From the NCBI RefSeq assembly GCF_037055355.1, contig NZ_CP146350.1:4859001-4923000 (forward strand): 64,000 nucleotides of DNA. The letters are read 5' to 3'. Of this stretch, positions 44,258 to 64,000 are shown piece after piece. Source of the stretch: Streptomyces sp. DG1A-41. Its GTDB lineage: Bacteria > Actinomycetota > Actinomycetes > Streptomycetales > Streptomycetaceae. Made by a program: the position numbers and the translations under genes. Each line of letters begins with the position of its first letter. Within the stretch, counting starts at the first letter, position 1. The notes below the pieces were generated by a model. It had not been told where the DNA came from. It saw only the letters and a list, made by a program, of their open reading frames with translations, and did not search any database.

Positions 44258-46678
44258 TTACGCCGCCTGCCTGCGCAGCGTCTTCGAGGTGACCGCGAGT
44301 CCGGCGAGGACGGCCGCCACGAGGGTGCCGATGACGGCGGTGGTGAGGGTGCCGGTGCTCAGGTGCAGGCCCACGTCGGACGAGGTGGCCTGGGAGAGAC
44401 CGGAGGCCATGCCCGCCAGCGGGGGCAGGGTCACCAGGATGCCGAGGGCGGCGCCGATGACGATGACCAGGGACGTCTCGCCGACCGAGACCAGGAGCAG
44501 CTGGCGGACGGTGCCGCCGGCGGACTTCATGACCCCGAAGTCGCGGCGCCGGCCGTGGGCGGCCATGGCCATGCTGTTGGCGACGGCGATCACGCTGTAG
44601 CCGACGGCGATCACGATCAGCATCATGGCGAGGCTCTCGGTGAGCTTGGCGTCCGTGTTGTAGTCGGCCAGCGCGTACTCGGCGGCGTCGTGCAGCGCGG
44701 TGCCGGGGACGGCGGCGGAGGCCTTGGCGTCGCCGGGGACGAAGATGTCGTCGGTGAGCGCGGCCGGGTCGTGGGCGCGGACCAGGTCACGGGGGACCAC
44801 GAAGTCGCCGCGGGCCGGGTCGTCGGGCAGGACCGCGCCGACGCGCAGGGTGACGGCGGTGCCGTCGGCGAACCGGACGGGAACCTCCTGGCCCTTCGTC
44901 AGGCCCAGCTCCTTGGCGGTGCGCTCGCCGAGGACGGCCTCGCCCGGCTTGCTCCAGCGCGGGTCCCGGCTGCCCAGGACGTCCAGGACGGTGGCGCCGG
45001 CCGTTTCCCCGGCCTGCTCGGTGCCCTTGCCGGCCGACGCGTCCTTCAGCACGAACGCCCGGGTCGGCAGGGCGGCCTTGCCCACCGGGTTGGCCGCGAC
45101 GACCTCGTCGGTGTTCCCGGGCGTGCCGTCCGGGGTGACGATCGTCTGGCCCGAGACCTTCAGGGCCTCGCCCGCCGGGTAGGCCACCCGCATGGTCTCC
45201 ACCATGCCGCTGAGCAGCACCGCGAAGCCGACGGCGGCGATCACGGGGGCCACCAGGGAGGCGGCACGGCGCGGGTTGGCGACGAGTTCCGCCCGGATCA
45301 GGACCGGGCCCGCGGAGCCGCCGCGCTGGAACGGGGCGGTCAGGAACCGGCCGACGGGCCCGATGAACACGGGGGCCAGCAGGGCGGCCGCGACGATCAG
45401 CGTCATGGTGGCGAAGATCGCCATGTTGATGCGGTTGTCGGCGCTGGAGGTGGCGGTGCCGATGGCGAGGAGCACACCGGCGCCGAGGACGGCGAGGCCG
45501 GCGATCCAACGGCCACGGCCCATGCCCTTGTTGGCGGAGCGGCTGTCCAGGAGGGCCTCGATGGGGGCGACCTGCGTGGCCTTGCGGCCGGCGGTCCAGG
45601 CGCCGATCACGCTGACCCCGACACCGATCGCGCAGCCCGTGAGCAGCGGCCAGGCGGCGACCGTGACCTCCATGCCCGGCGGGGCCACGTCCAGGCCCTG
45701 AAGGATGTTCCGCATCAGCGGGGCGGCCAGCACACCGGCCACGCAGCCGGCGATCGAGCCGAGCAGGCCGACCACGGCGGCCTCACCGATGATCATGCGC
45801 TTGACCTGCTGAGGGGCGGCACCGATGGTGCGCAGCAGGCCGATCTCGCGGCGGCGCATCCCGGTCGCCAGGACCAGCATGGAGGCGACCACGAACACCG
45901 TGGTGAACAGGCCGAGGATGGCCATGGCACTGATGAGCTGGACGCCCAGGAACCGCTTGTGCTCGATGTGCTGCGGCTGCAGTTCGGACCGGCCGTCGCC
46001 GGAGACCACGTCGCCCTTGTCGCCGAGCACCTTCTTCGCGGCGGTGACGATCGCGCCGGTGTCGGCTCCCTTGTCGGCGACGAGCGCGATGGCGCCGACA
46101 CCGGGCTGCTGCCGCGCGGCGAACGCCTCGCTGAAGTAGTAGCCGGGGCCGTCCACGGTGCCGACGACGGTGAACTGCTCGCGGCCCTGGGTGATGTTGA
46201 CGGTCAGGGCGCTGCCCACGGCCGCGCCCAGGGCGCGGTCCACCACGACCTCGTCGGTGCCGCTCGGGGCGCGGCCGGAGACCAGCTTGTAGGGCGCCAT
46301 CCGCGCGCTGTCCCAGCCGTGCCCGGACTGCAGGGCGCCCTCGTCGGTGACGGGCTTGCCGTCCTTGATCGCCTGGGCGTAGAAGGAGCGGTCCACCACG
46401 GCGTCGGCCACGCCCGGGATCTTGTCGAGTCCGGCCACCAGCGGCGCGGCCTCGGCCTTGCTCCACGGCATCCGGTCCTCGGGGCTGCCGTCGGCGTCGA
46501 CGGCCTGCTGGGGCAGGGCCAGGGCGGCGGTGCCGGTGTAGCGGGGCTGGACCTTGGGGCGGGCGGAGTCGTAGATGACCAGCGTGGTCGTGATCAGGGC
46601 GACGCCGACCAGGACGGCGACGAAGGCTCCGAGAAAGCCGGACCAGCGTTCGCGTACGTTCGCGAGGATCAGCATCAC
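44258..46678 (-). CDS. FtsX-like ABC transporter permease
   Basis: The protein has 806 residues from an ATG at 46678 overlapping the ATPase stop (ATGA). It has the MacB/FtsX layout twice: an N-terminal membrane segment, a large extracellular domain, three further segments (the middle block LGLFTTVFVVASMLVLATGM), then a second extracellular domain and three terminal segments. With the ATPase it probably exports the lipopeptide or protects the envelope from it. Confidence 0.92.
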   Translation of the reverse strand: MMLILANVRERWSGFLGAFVAVLVGVALITTTLVIYDSARPKVQPRYTGTAALALPQQAVDADGSPEDRMPWSKAEAAPLVAGLDKIPGVADAVVDRSFYAQAIKDGKPVTDEGALQSGHGWDSARMAPYKLVSGRAPSGTDEVVVDRALGAAVGSALTVNITQGREQFTVVGTVDGPGYYFSEAFAARQQPGVGAIALVADKGADTGAIVTAAKKVLGDKGDVVSGDGRSELQPQHIEHKRFLGVQLISAMAILGLFTTVFVVASMLVLATGMRRREIGLLRTIGAAPQQVKRMIIGEAAVVGLLGSIAGCVAGVLAAPLMRNILQGLDVAPPGMEVTVAAWPLLTGCAIGVGVSVIGAWTAGRKATQVAPIEALLDSRSANKGMGRGRWIAGLAVLGAGVLLAIGTATSSADNRINMAIFATMTLIVAAALLAPVFIGPVGRFLTAPFQRGGSAGPVLIRAELVANPRRAASLVAPVIAAVGFAVLLSGMVETMRVAYPAGEALKVSGQTIVTPDGTPGNTDEVVAANPVGKAALPTRAFVLKDASAGKGTEQAGETAGATVLDVLGSRDPRWSKPGEAVLGERTAKELGLTKGQEVPVRFADGTAVTLRVGAVLPDDPARGDFVVPRDLVRAHDPAALTDDIFVPGDAKASAAVPGTALHDAAEYALADYNTDAKLTESLAMMLIVIAVGYSVIAVANSMAMAAHGRRRDFGVMKSAGGTVRQLLLVSVGETSLVIVIGAALGILVTLPPLAGMASGLSQATSSDVGLHLSTGTLTTAVIGTLVAAVLAGLAVTSKTLRRQAA

Positions 46679-47442
46679 GCCTCCATTCGGGCCATGTGGC
46701 CGGCGATCGCGGCGGCATTGTTGCTGCCGGAGTAACGGTCGAGCGGGATGCGGTCGGTGATGCGGCCGTCCTTGAGGAAGACCACGACGTCGGCCATGGC
46801 CGCCGCGACCGGGTCGTGCGTGACCATCAGGGTGGTCTGGCCCTCCTGGTCGACCAGCATCCGCATCATGTTCAGCACCTCGCGGGAGGTGACGGTGTCC
46901 AGGGCGCCGGTGGGCTCGTCCGCGAAGAGGACGTCGGGGCGGGTGACGAGGGCCCGGGCGAGGGCGACGCGCTGCTGCTGGCCGCCGGAGAGCTGACTGG
47001 GGCGGTGCCCGGCGCGCTCGGACAGACCGACCGCGGCGAGCGCGTTCGCGATCTGCTCGCGACTGACCTTGCGGCCGGCGAACCGGGACGGCAGTTCCAC
47101 GTTCTGGGCCGCCGTGAGGGACTCCACCAGGTTGAAGGCCTGGAAGACGAAACCGATGTGGTCACGGCGGAGCTTGGTGCGCTCCTTCTCGTTCTGCTGG
47201 CCGATGTCCACGCCGGCGAGGACGATCCGGCCGTCGGACGGCTGCTCCAGCCCCGCCGCGCACTGCAGCAGCGTCGACTTCCCCGAGCCGGAGGGGCCCA
47301 TGATGGCGGTGAAGGTGCCGCGCTGGAAGCTGATGGAGACGCCGTCCAGCGCGGTCACCTGGTGTCCGCCGGAGCCGTGGACCTTGCGCACACCGTGGAG
47401 TTCGACCGCGTCCTGCACCGGGGTTTTCCTCGTTGTCGTCAT
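46675..47442 (-). CDS. ABC transporter ATP-binding protein (LolD/MacB type)
   Basis: The protein has 255 residues from an ATG at 47442, with Walker A GPSGSGKST, the signature LSGGQQQRVALARAL, Walker B VLFADEPTGALD and the switch His in LMVTHDP. It drives the FtsX-type permease it overlaps. It is divergent from the two-component system with a palindrome between, so it is probably its target. Confidence 0.95.
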   Translation of the reverse strand: MTTTRKTPVQDAVELHGVRKVHGSGGHQVTALDGVSISFQRGTFTAIMGPSGSGKSTLLQCAAGLEQPSDGRIVLAGVDIGQQNEKERTKLRRDHIGFVFQAFNLVESLTAAQNVELPSRFAGRKVSREQIANALAAVGLSERAGHRPSQLSGGQQQRVALARALVTRPDVLFADEPTGALDTVTSREVLNMMRMLVDQEGQTTLMVTHDPVAAAMADVVVFLKDGRITDRIPLDRYSGSNNAAAIAGHMARMEA

Positions 47443-47498
47443 GCGTCGATTCCACTGCACGGGGGGTGGGCGGGGCACTGATCCTCTCTTTACTCCTG

Positions 47499-47518
47499 AG
47501 GTAGAGGCAGCTCTACCT
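47499..47518. promoter_or_regulatory. Palindrome in the ABC / two-component divergent promoter
   Basis: AGGTAGAG GCAG CTCTACCT, a perfect 8-bp inverted repeat, 57 bases from the ATPase start and 72 from the kinase start. It is the likely binding site of the NarL-type regulator encoded beside it. Confidence 0.65.
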
Positions 47519-47589
47519 TTGCCGGCCGGAGTCGATCGCGGGGGAAAGACGCGTCCCCAAATCCCCCTGCCCGTGGTTACGTTGATCGC

Positions 47590-48810
47590 ATGCAACCCAC
47601 AACAGCCTGGCAGGCCATGGCCCAGCGTCCGCTGAGCTTCCTGACCTCGAGCTGGCCCTGGCGGTCGCTGGCCTATCTGAGCGGTGGCGTCGTGGTCGGC
47701 GCCGTGGCCGTGCTGGTCTTCGCCCTCGGCCTGGCCGCGGGGCTCGCCCTGCTGGTCGTACTGATCGGCGTCGCCCCCCTGGTCGGCACGGTGCTGGCGG
47801 CCACGCTGGTGGCCCGGGTGGAGCGGCACCGACTGCGTCTGGTGGACCTCGACCACCTGCCCGATCCGCACCGGGCCCCGGACGGTCCCGGCCTGCGCGC
47901 CTGGACGGCCACCCGGCTCAAGGAGCAGGTGACCTGGCGGGAGTTGCTGTTCACGCTGCTGTCGGCGGCGGCGCTGTGGTGGATGGACCTGATGGTCCTC
48001 GCGTTCTCCTTCGGCGTCCCCGCCACCACCATTGCCTCGACCGGCCGCGACACCTGGCCGTGGACGGTGTTCGGGGTGATCGTGCTGCTCGCCTCGCCGT
48101 ACACGGTGACCTCGTGGGCGGGGGCGCGGGCCGCCATGGCCCGCACCTTCCTCGCGCCGCGCGACAAGGAGCTCGGGGAGGAGCTGCGCGAGGTGCGTGC
48201 CTCGCAGGCGCGGCTGCTCGACTCCTTCGACGCCGAGCGGGTGCGCATCGAACGCGACCTGCACGACGGGGCGCAGCAGCGGCTCGTCTCGCTGGGGATG
48301 ACGCTCGGGCTGATGCGCCTGGAGGTCCCCGAGGGCTCCCCGCAGGACGAGCTGCTGACCCAGGCCGAGTCCCAGCTGGCCACCGCGCACCAGGAGCTGC
48401 GGGCGCTGATCCGGGGCCTCAACCCGCCGGTCCTCGCCGACCACGGGCTGGTGGCGGCGATCGAGGACTACGCCGGCCGGTTCCCGATCCCGGTGACGGT
48501 GGATCTGCAACTGCCCGAGCGGCTGCCCAGGAAGCTCGAGACGACGATGTACTACCTGATCAACGAGGCCATGACGAACATCGCCAAGCACAGCGGAGCC
48601 ACCAGCGCACAGGTACGCGGGCGCTACCATTCCGATCTGCTGGTCCTCGACATCGTGGACGACGGGCACGGCGGGGTCGATCCCGAAGCGGGCACCGGCG
48701 TGACCGGGCTCGCGGACCGGGTCACGGCGCTCGACGGCCGGATGCGGGTGTCGAGTCCGGTCGGTGGTCCCACCCTGCTGCATGTGGAGGTTCCGTGTCG
48801 CTTCGCCTGA
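47590..48810 (+). CDS. NarL-type sensor histidine kinase
   Basis: The protein has 406 residues with about four to five membrane segments in residues 20-185, a HisKA_3 dimerisation helix with the phospho-His in RIERDLHDGAQQRLVSLGMT and an HATPase domain (YLINEAMTNIAKHSGA, then GTGVTGLADRVTALDGRM). It lacks a large extracellular sensor, like the intramembrane-sensing kinases that watch envelope antibiotics. The stop overlaps the regulator gene. Confidence 0.93.
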   Translation: MQPTTAWQAMAQRPLSFLTSSWPWRSLAYLSGGVVVGAVAVLVFALGLAAGLALLVVLIGVAPLVGTVLAATLVARVERHRLRLVDLDHLPDPHRAPDGPGLRAWTATRLKEQVTWRELLFTLLSAAALWWMDLMVLAFSFGVPATTIASTGRDTWPWTVFGVIVLLASPYTVTSWAGARAAMARTFLAPRDKELGEELREVRASQARLLDSFDAERVRIERDLHDGAQQRLVSLGMTLGLMRLEVPEGSPQDELLTQAESQLATAHQELRALIRGLNPPVLADHGLVAAIEDYAGRFPIPVTVDLQLPERLPRKLETTMYYLINEAMTNIAKHSGATSAQVRGRYHSDLLVLDIVDDGHGGVDPEAGTGVTGLADRVTALDGRMRVSSPVGGPTLLHVEVPCRFA

Positions 48811-49442
48811 TCGTGGCCGAGGACGCCGTTCTGTTACGCGAAGGCCTTATCGGGCTGTTGCAACGAGTCGGCCACGAGGTGGTGGCGGCCGTCGGGGACG
48901 CCGACGCGCTGGTGGCGGCGGTACGCGCCGACCGGCCGGACCTGATCGTCACCGACGTACGGATGCCGCCCTCGCTCAGCGACGACGGGCTGCGCTCGGC
49001 GGTGACTCTGCGCGAGGAGTTCCCCGGACTGCCCGTGCTCGTCCTCAGCCAGTACGTCGAGCGCTCCTACGCACTGCGGCTCCTCGACTCGGGCGGCGGG
49101 GCCGGGGTGGGTTACCTGCTCAAGGAACGGGTCAGCGCGGTCGCGGACTTCGTGTCGGCGATCGAGCGGGTGGCCGCCGGCGGCACCGTGGTGGACCCGG
49201 AGGTCATCACCCAGCTGGTGCGGCTGCGCCAGGACCCGCTGGAGCGGCTGAGCGCCCGCGAGCGCGAGGTGCTCGCGCTGATCGCGGAGGGCCGCACCAA
49301 CGCCAGTCTCGCCAAGCACCTGTTCATCAGCGAGGCGGCCGTGAACAAGCACATCGGCAACATCTTCAACAAGCTGGACCTGCCGGTGGACACCGAGGGC
49401 CACCGCCGGGTCCTCGCGGTCCTCGCCTTCCTGCGGACCTGA
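48795..49442 (+). CDS. NarL/LuxR response regulator
   Basis: The protein has 215 residues from a GTG at 48795 with GGAGG inside the end of the kinase gene, overlapping it by 16 bases. The receiver has ED (residues 9-10), the phospho-Asp in LIVTDVRMPP and Lys in YLLKERV; the HTH reads LSAREREVLALIAEGRTNAS. Codon 14 is TTA (48834-48836), which makes it bldA-dependent. It probably regulates the divergent ABC transporter. Confidence 0.95.
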   Translation: MSLRLIVAEDAVLLREGLIGLLQRVGHEVVAAVGDADALVAAVRADRPDLIVTDVRMPPSLSDDGLRSAVTLREEFPGLPVLVLSQYVERSYALRLLDSGGGAGVGYLLKERVSAVADFVSAIERVAAGGTVVDPEVITQLVRLRQDPLERLSAREREVLALIAEGRTNASLAKHLFISEAAVNKHIGNIFNKLDLPVDTEGHRRVLAVLAFLRT

Positions 49443-49444
49443 CG

Positions 49445-49489
49445 CCGCGGCCCCGTCCACCCCGGTGGCCGGGGAGGACGGGGCCGCGG
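49445..49489. terminator. Bidirectional terminator
   Basis: 14-bp stem (CCGCGGCCCCGTCC and complement) enclosing a second CCCCGG/CCGGGG stem, between the convergent response regulator and oxygenase genes. Confidence 0.8.
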
Positions 49490-49506
49490 TCGCCGCGCCG
49501 GACGGG

Positions 49507-50451
49507 TCAGTCGGACATGGCGACCAGGATGCGGCGGGTGCCCTCGAAGGGTCGGCGGCCGTGCCCGGTGAGCACGTTGTCGATCACCAGCACGTCGCCG
49601 AACCGCCAGTCCACGTCCACGGCCAGCTCCAGGCCCCGGTCGCGGATCTGGGTGATGTACGCGTCCGGTATGGGCGTGCCGTCGGCGAACGTGACGTACT
49701 GCGGGAACTCCTCGGGCGCGAGGATCTCGTACAGCTCCTTGGAGGTCTCGTCGCCGAGGCCGGCCGGGTGCCACTGGTCGGCCTGGTTGAACCAGACCTC
49801 GGCGCCCGTCACCGGGTGCGTGGTGGTGGCCCGGCGGTGCTGCACCACGCGGATGCCGTCCGGGCCCCATTCCCACTCGGCCTCGGAGGCCGTCAGGAAC
49901 CGCTCCACCTCGGCGCGGTCGTCGGTCTCGAAGGTGTCCTGCCAGCTCTTGCCGAGTCCGTAGCCGTCGTGCAGGTTCTGCACGTAGCGGATCCCGCCGG
50001 CGAAGGCCTCGCGGACCTCGGCGTCGAGGGAGTCGAGCCACAGCTCGCCGTCGACGACCGGGGTGGCGCCCCCGGACTCGGCTGCCTTCTCGCAGTAGAA
50101 GGCGAGCCGGGCCGGCCACCTGCGGGCGTAGTTCAGCTCGTTGTGCATGGAGATGGTGAAGCGCTGCGGGTACTCGGTGGAGGTGTAGAGGTTGCCCCGC
50201 ACCCGGGTGCGGGGGGAGTTGCCGTGCACGTAGGGCAGCCGGTTGGGCAGCAGCCGGTCGAGGACGGGCTCGATCGCGTCGGGCGTGACGCCGAACCCGC
50301 GGAAGACGAGCGCCTTGTGCTCCGTCAGCAGCTCGGTGAGACGGTCGGCGCCGAGTTCGGCGAGGTGTGCGGCGAGGTCCTGGCCCTCGGCCCCGGCGCC
50401 GGTGATCTCGTGCGGGACCCAGGTCCGGCCTGCACTCAGGGTGGTGCTCAT
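49507..50451 (-). CDS. SyrP/TauD-like Fe(II)/2-oxoglutarate oxygenase
   Basis: The protein has 314 residues with a complete facial triad: H-x-E in SMHNELNYARRWP and the distal His in VLTGHGRRPFEGTRRILVAM with the 2-oxoglutarate Arg. It is related to SyrP, AspH-type amino-acid beta-hydroxylases of NRPS clusters, and to the altered copy at 33648-34580. It likely hydroxylates one NRPS-bound amino acid at the beta carbon. It is last in the NRPS - MFS - LLM - oxygenase operon, 13 bases after the LLM stop. Confidence 0.92.
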   Translation of the reverse strand: MSTTLSAGRTWVPHEITGAGAEGQDLAAHLAELGADRLTELLTEHKALVFRGFGVTPDAIEPVLDRLLPNRLPYVHGNSPRTRVRGNLYTSTEYPQRFTISMHNELNYARRWPARLAFYCEKAAESGGATPVVDGELWLDSLDAEVREAFAGGIRYVQNLHDGYGLGKSWQDTFETDDRAEVERFLTASEAEWEWGPDGIRVVQHRRATTTHPVTGAEVWFNQADQWHPAGLGDETSKELYEILAPEEFPQYVTFADGTPIPDAYITQIRDRGLELAVDVDWRFGDVLVIDNVLTGHGRRPFEGTRRILVAMSD

Positions 50452-50464
50452 GACGTCTCCTGTC

Positions 50465-51505
50465 TCATCGGGAGATGATCTCGTTCAGCTTTCCGAGCTT
50501 GTCGATGCCGTCGAGCACGGCCCGGGACTCCACTCCGAAGTCCACGAGGCAGCCGATCTCGTCGACGCCCAGCGCCCGTATGTGCGGGAGCAGTTCGGCG
50601 GCCCGCTCGACGCTGCCGAAGAGCCCGCCGGTCTCGAAGTAGCGGTCGAACGCGCGGGCCGCGAGGTAGTCCATGTCGTCCGCGTTCAGTTCGGACAGGT
50701 CCATGTCCTTGCCGGTGAACGACTTGGCGGTGAGGTTGGCGGAGCTCTTCAGGTAGTTCGTGAAGGGCTCGCGCACCTGCTCGCGGACCTGGTCGAGGTC
50801 GTCGCCGAGCAGGGTGTGCAGCATCAGCACGACGTGGCCGGTCCAGCCGTCGTGCTCCTCGGCGGCCACCCGCCGGTACTCGGCGATCTTGCCGGCCACC
50901 TCCTGGAGGGACTGGCCCAGCAGGTGGGTGAGGATGCCGGCGCGCATCCGGGCGGCGGCCCGGAAGGTGTCCACACCGCCGGCCGACGTCAGCCAGACCG
51001 GCAGCTCGGGCTGCACGGCGGGCGGGTAGCTCCGGATCTCGACGGGCCGCCCGAGACCGTCGGTGGTGGCGAGGGCCTCGCCGCGCCACAGCCGGCGGAC
51101 CTCCTCGGCGGTGTCGCGGACCAGGGTGCGCCGGTCGGCGTGGTTCTCCGGGCGCAGGGCGAAGTCCACGGTGTTCCAGCCGGAGGCGAAGGCGACCCCG
51201 GCGCGGCCGCCGGAGAGGTTGTCCACGACCGACCACTCCTCGGCGATCCTCGCCGGATGGTGGAGCGGGGCGACGACACTGCCGGCCCGGATGCCCACGC
51301 GCTGGGTGCACATGGCCACGGCGGCGCCGAGCACGGCCGGGTTCGGGTAGGCCCCGCCGAAGGGGTCGAAGTGCCGCTCCGGCGTCCACACGGCGGCGAG
51401 CCCCGACCGGTCGGCGAGTTTCGCTCCCTCGATCAGCAGCTCGTACCGGCCGGCTTGGCCCGGCGCGGTGGAGTCGTGCGCGAAATAGAACAGGCTCAGA
51501 TCCAT
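50465..51505 (-). CDS. LLM-class FMN-dependent monooxygenase (MupA/Atu3671 type)
   Basis: The protein has 346 residues with the luciferase-like barrel: the N-terminus LSLFYFAHDSTAPGQAGRYE, AVWTPERHFDPFGGAYPNPA, VVAPLHHPARIAEEWSVVDN and AFASGWNTVDFAL are typical of the MupA/Atu3671 subfamily found alone or inside NRPS/PKS proteins. It needs FMNH2 from a reductase, here most likely the product of 34826-35389. It would hydroxylate or oxidise a carrier-bound substrate; the exact reaction is unknown. Confidence 0.92.
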   Translation of the reverse strand: MDLSLFYFAHDSTAPGQAGRYELLIEGAKLADRSGLAAVWTPERHFDPFGGAYPNPAVLGAAVAMCTQRVGIRAGSVVAPLHHPARIAEEWSVVDNLSGGRAGVAFASGWNTVDFALRPENHADRRTLVRDTAEEVRRLWRGEALATTDGLGRPVEIRSYPPAVQPELPVWLTSAGGVDTFRAAARMRAGILTHLLGQSLQEVAGKIAEYRRVAAEEHDGWTGHVVLMLHTLLGDDLDQVREQVREPFTNYLKSSANLTAKSFTGKDMDLSELNADDMDYLAARAFDRYFETGGLFGSVERAAELLPHIRALGVDEIGCLVDFGVESRAVLDGIDKLGKLNEIISR

Positions 51506-51584
51506 GGACGGTCCTTCGGGTGGTCCGGTTGGTTGCGACGGGCACGGCGAACGGGCGGTGCGAGGAGAGTGGGCCGGGCGGCCC

Positions 51585-51682
51585 GGGCGGTCCCGGGGCG
51601 GGGTGCGGGCGGGAGTCGGACGGACGGTGAGTCGGGCGGTCCCGGGGCGGAGCGCGGGCGGGAGTCGGACGGACGGGGAGTC
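51585..51682 (-). repeat. Two 49-bp tandem repeats
   Basis: Two adjacent 49-base units starting GGGCGGTCCCGGGGCGG, differing at a few positions, in the 184-base gap between the MFS and LLM genes. Confidence 0.8.
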
Positions 51683-51689
51683 GGAGGGG

Positions 51690-52963
51690 TCAGGCGGTCT
51701 CGGCGGGTTCGGCGGTCTCGGGGCGCGGTGCGGCCGGGACGCGGGCCCGCCGGACGGCCGGGACCATCCCGGCCACCAAGGCGGTCAGGGCCATCCCGGC
51801 GGCGGTCACCAGCAGGGAGGACCGGCCGCCCCAGGCGTCGAGGAGCTTCCCGGCGGCGAACGCGCCCACCGTGGTGCCGAGGGCGATGACGAGTCCGGAC
51901 AGGGCCGCGACCCGTCCCTGCAACTCCTGCGGGGTGGTGGTCACCTGGTACACCGCGGTGGCCACCCCGAAGACCGCCCCGATCAGGTTCATCACGGCGA
52001 ACAGCGCACCGAGGACGACCGGCCCGGTGCTCCAGGCCATGGCGGCCATCAGCACGGCCCACAGGGCCAGGCCGCCGACCAGGAGGGCGGACAGGGGGAG
52101 CCGGGCCATGAACCAGCGTCCGGCGAGGGCCCCGAGCAGGCCTCCGCAGCCGCTGATACCGAGCACCAGTCCCACCGTGGACTCCGGCAGCCCCTGTTCC
52201 TTGACCAGCACCACGACCAGGCCCAGCATGACCACCTGGAGCAGGGCGGTGGACACGGTCACCACCGGCAGCATGGCGCGCAGCGCCCGTTGTCCCCGCA
52301 GCCAGCGCAGGGCGTCGGCCAGGTCCTCGCGGATGGGTCGGCGTCGTGCCGTGGCCTCGGTCCGCAGGTCGGCCCGGACGTACCGGAGGTTGACGGCGGC
52401 GATCACGGCGCCGACCGCGGCGGCGAGGTAGGGGCTCCAGCGTGTCCAGGTGAACAGCACGGTGCCGGCCGGCCCGCCCAGCAGGCCCGCGATCCGGCCG
52501 CGGGCCTCGTTCTGGGAGAGCGCGGCGGGCAGGTGCTCCGCCGGGACGACGGTGCGTACGGCGGCCCGCTCGGCGAGCGAGGCGACGATGGCGAGGGACA
52601 CGTCGGCGGCGATCAGCGCGAGGAGCAGGCCCATGCCGAGTCCGCCGAGGGCCGTGGCACCGGCCACCGTGCCCAGCACGACGATCCGGCCGAGCGCGCA
52701 CCAGCGCATCACCGCGCGCCGGTCCCAGCGGTCGACCAGGACCCCGGCCGGCAGCTGGACGACGGCCTGCGGCAGCACGGCGGCGGCCGATGCCAGGCCG
52801 ACCGCCTGCGCGGACCCGCCGGAGATCTGCAGGGCCAGCAGCGGGTAGCAGACGCCGCTCATCCGGGAACCGAAGAACTGCAGCCAGTTCCCGGTCCACA
52901 ACAGGAGGAAGTCGCGGTTGCGGCGCAAGGGGAGCGCCGCAACCGCCGTCTCGTCGACGACCG

Positions 52964-52967
<4 letters not shown>
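51690..52967 (-). CDS. MFS exporter (EntS/MFS_3 type)
   Basis: The protein has 425 residues with about 12 membrane segments; the loop [16 protein letters not shown] is MFS motif A. The start ATG overlaps the NRPS stop (ATGA), so it is co-translated with the synthetase. It is the most likely exporter of the finished or intermediate lipopeptide. Confidence 0.93.

Positions 52968-64000
<11,033 letters not shown>

Noticed and set aside
44099..46735. 878-codon plus-strand frame across the permease gene
   Set aside because: Antisense of a clear FtsX permease; low-complexity translation.

Overview
The window is high-GC actinomycete DNA and almost certainly Streptomyces. The evidence is frequent GTG starts, long spurious open frames on the antisense strands, srs-type phenolic-lipid genes, GAF-ANTAR, SARP and TTA-containing regulators, and many Tat or Sec secreted enzymes. 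No replication, ribosomal or full-length tRNA gene is present, so this looks like accessory chromosome.

Left part (1-26.4 kb) is a patchwork. It opens with a translationally coupled pair of secreted peptidases on the minus strand: an S8 subtilase that runs off the left edge and an M14 carboxypeptidase. A lone Tat-exported iron-type solute-binding protein follows. Next is a phenolic-lipid locus: type III PKS, ICMT-like methyltransferase and FAD hydroxylase, with a divergent UbiA prenyltransferase. Then come an overlapping STAS / broken GNAT / GAF-ANTAR operon, a MarR gene with a clear palindromic operator, and a run of decayed genes (amidohydrolase, two carboxylesterases, integrase tail, TSUP permease). 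Between these sits an intact two-gene unit, a GNAT-PIN-PUA-like fusion overlapping an ASCH-domain gene, that looks like an RNA-targeting conflict or stress system. A MFS/TetR pair with operator and an IS701-family element (long perfect inverted repeats, 4-bp target duplication, frameshifted transposase) complete this part. Recombination scars (two 49-bp repeats at 6.2 and 26.5 kb, an integrase stub at 17.3 kb, a 3' half of tRNA-Gly(CCC) at 26.4 kb) show repeated integration.

26.5-29.3 kb holds an ABC-binding-protein fragment, an unknown secreted protein, a secreted phospholipase A2 and purU.

29.4-64 kb is a lipopeptide NRPS cluster that continues past the right edge. Peptide assembly is by an NRPS with at least C-A-PCP / C-A-PCP / C-A-NMT-PCP-TE; my reading of the A-domain pockets gives Gly, an unassigned residue, then N-methyl-Gly (sarcosine) released by the TE. 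Two byte-for-byte identical MbtH proteins, an Sfp-type PPTase and a type II thioesterase support it. The lipid starter is made by a fatty acyl-AMP ligase, two acyl-CoA dehydrogenases and a free ACP, the arrangement known from ramoplanin and enduracidin-type lipopeptides. Tailoring: two SyrP/TauD-like oxygenases (one with Tyr in place of the first iron-binding His), an FMN-dependent LLM monooxygenase with a separate flavin reductase, and a family-2 glycosyltransferase. Export: a MFS protein and an FtsX-type ABC transporter with a divergent two-component system. Regulation: a SARP with NB-ARC, a TrmB/LuxR hybrid and the two-component regulator; the last two carry TTA (bldA) codons near their starts. 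A 73-residue secreted peptide with three EPGWQ repeats sits beside the LuxR gene. I cannot name the product.
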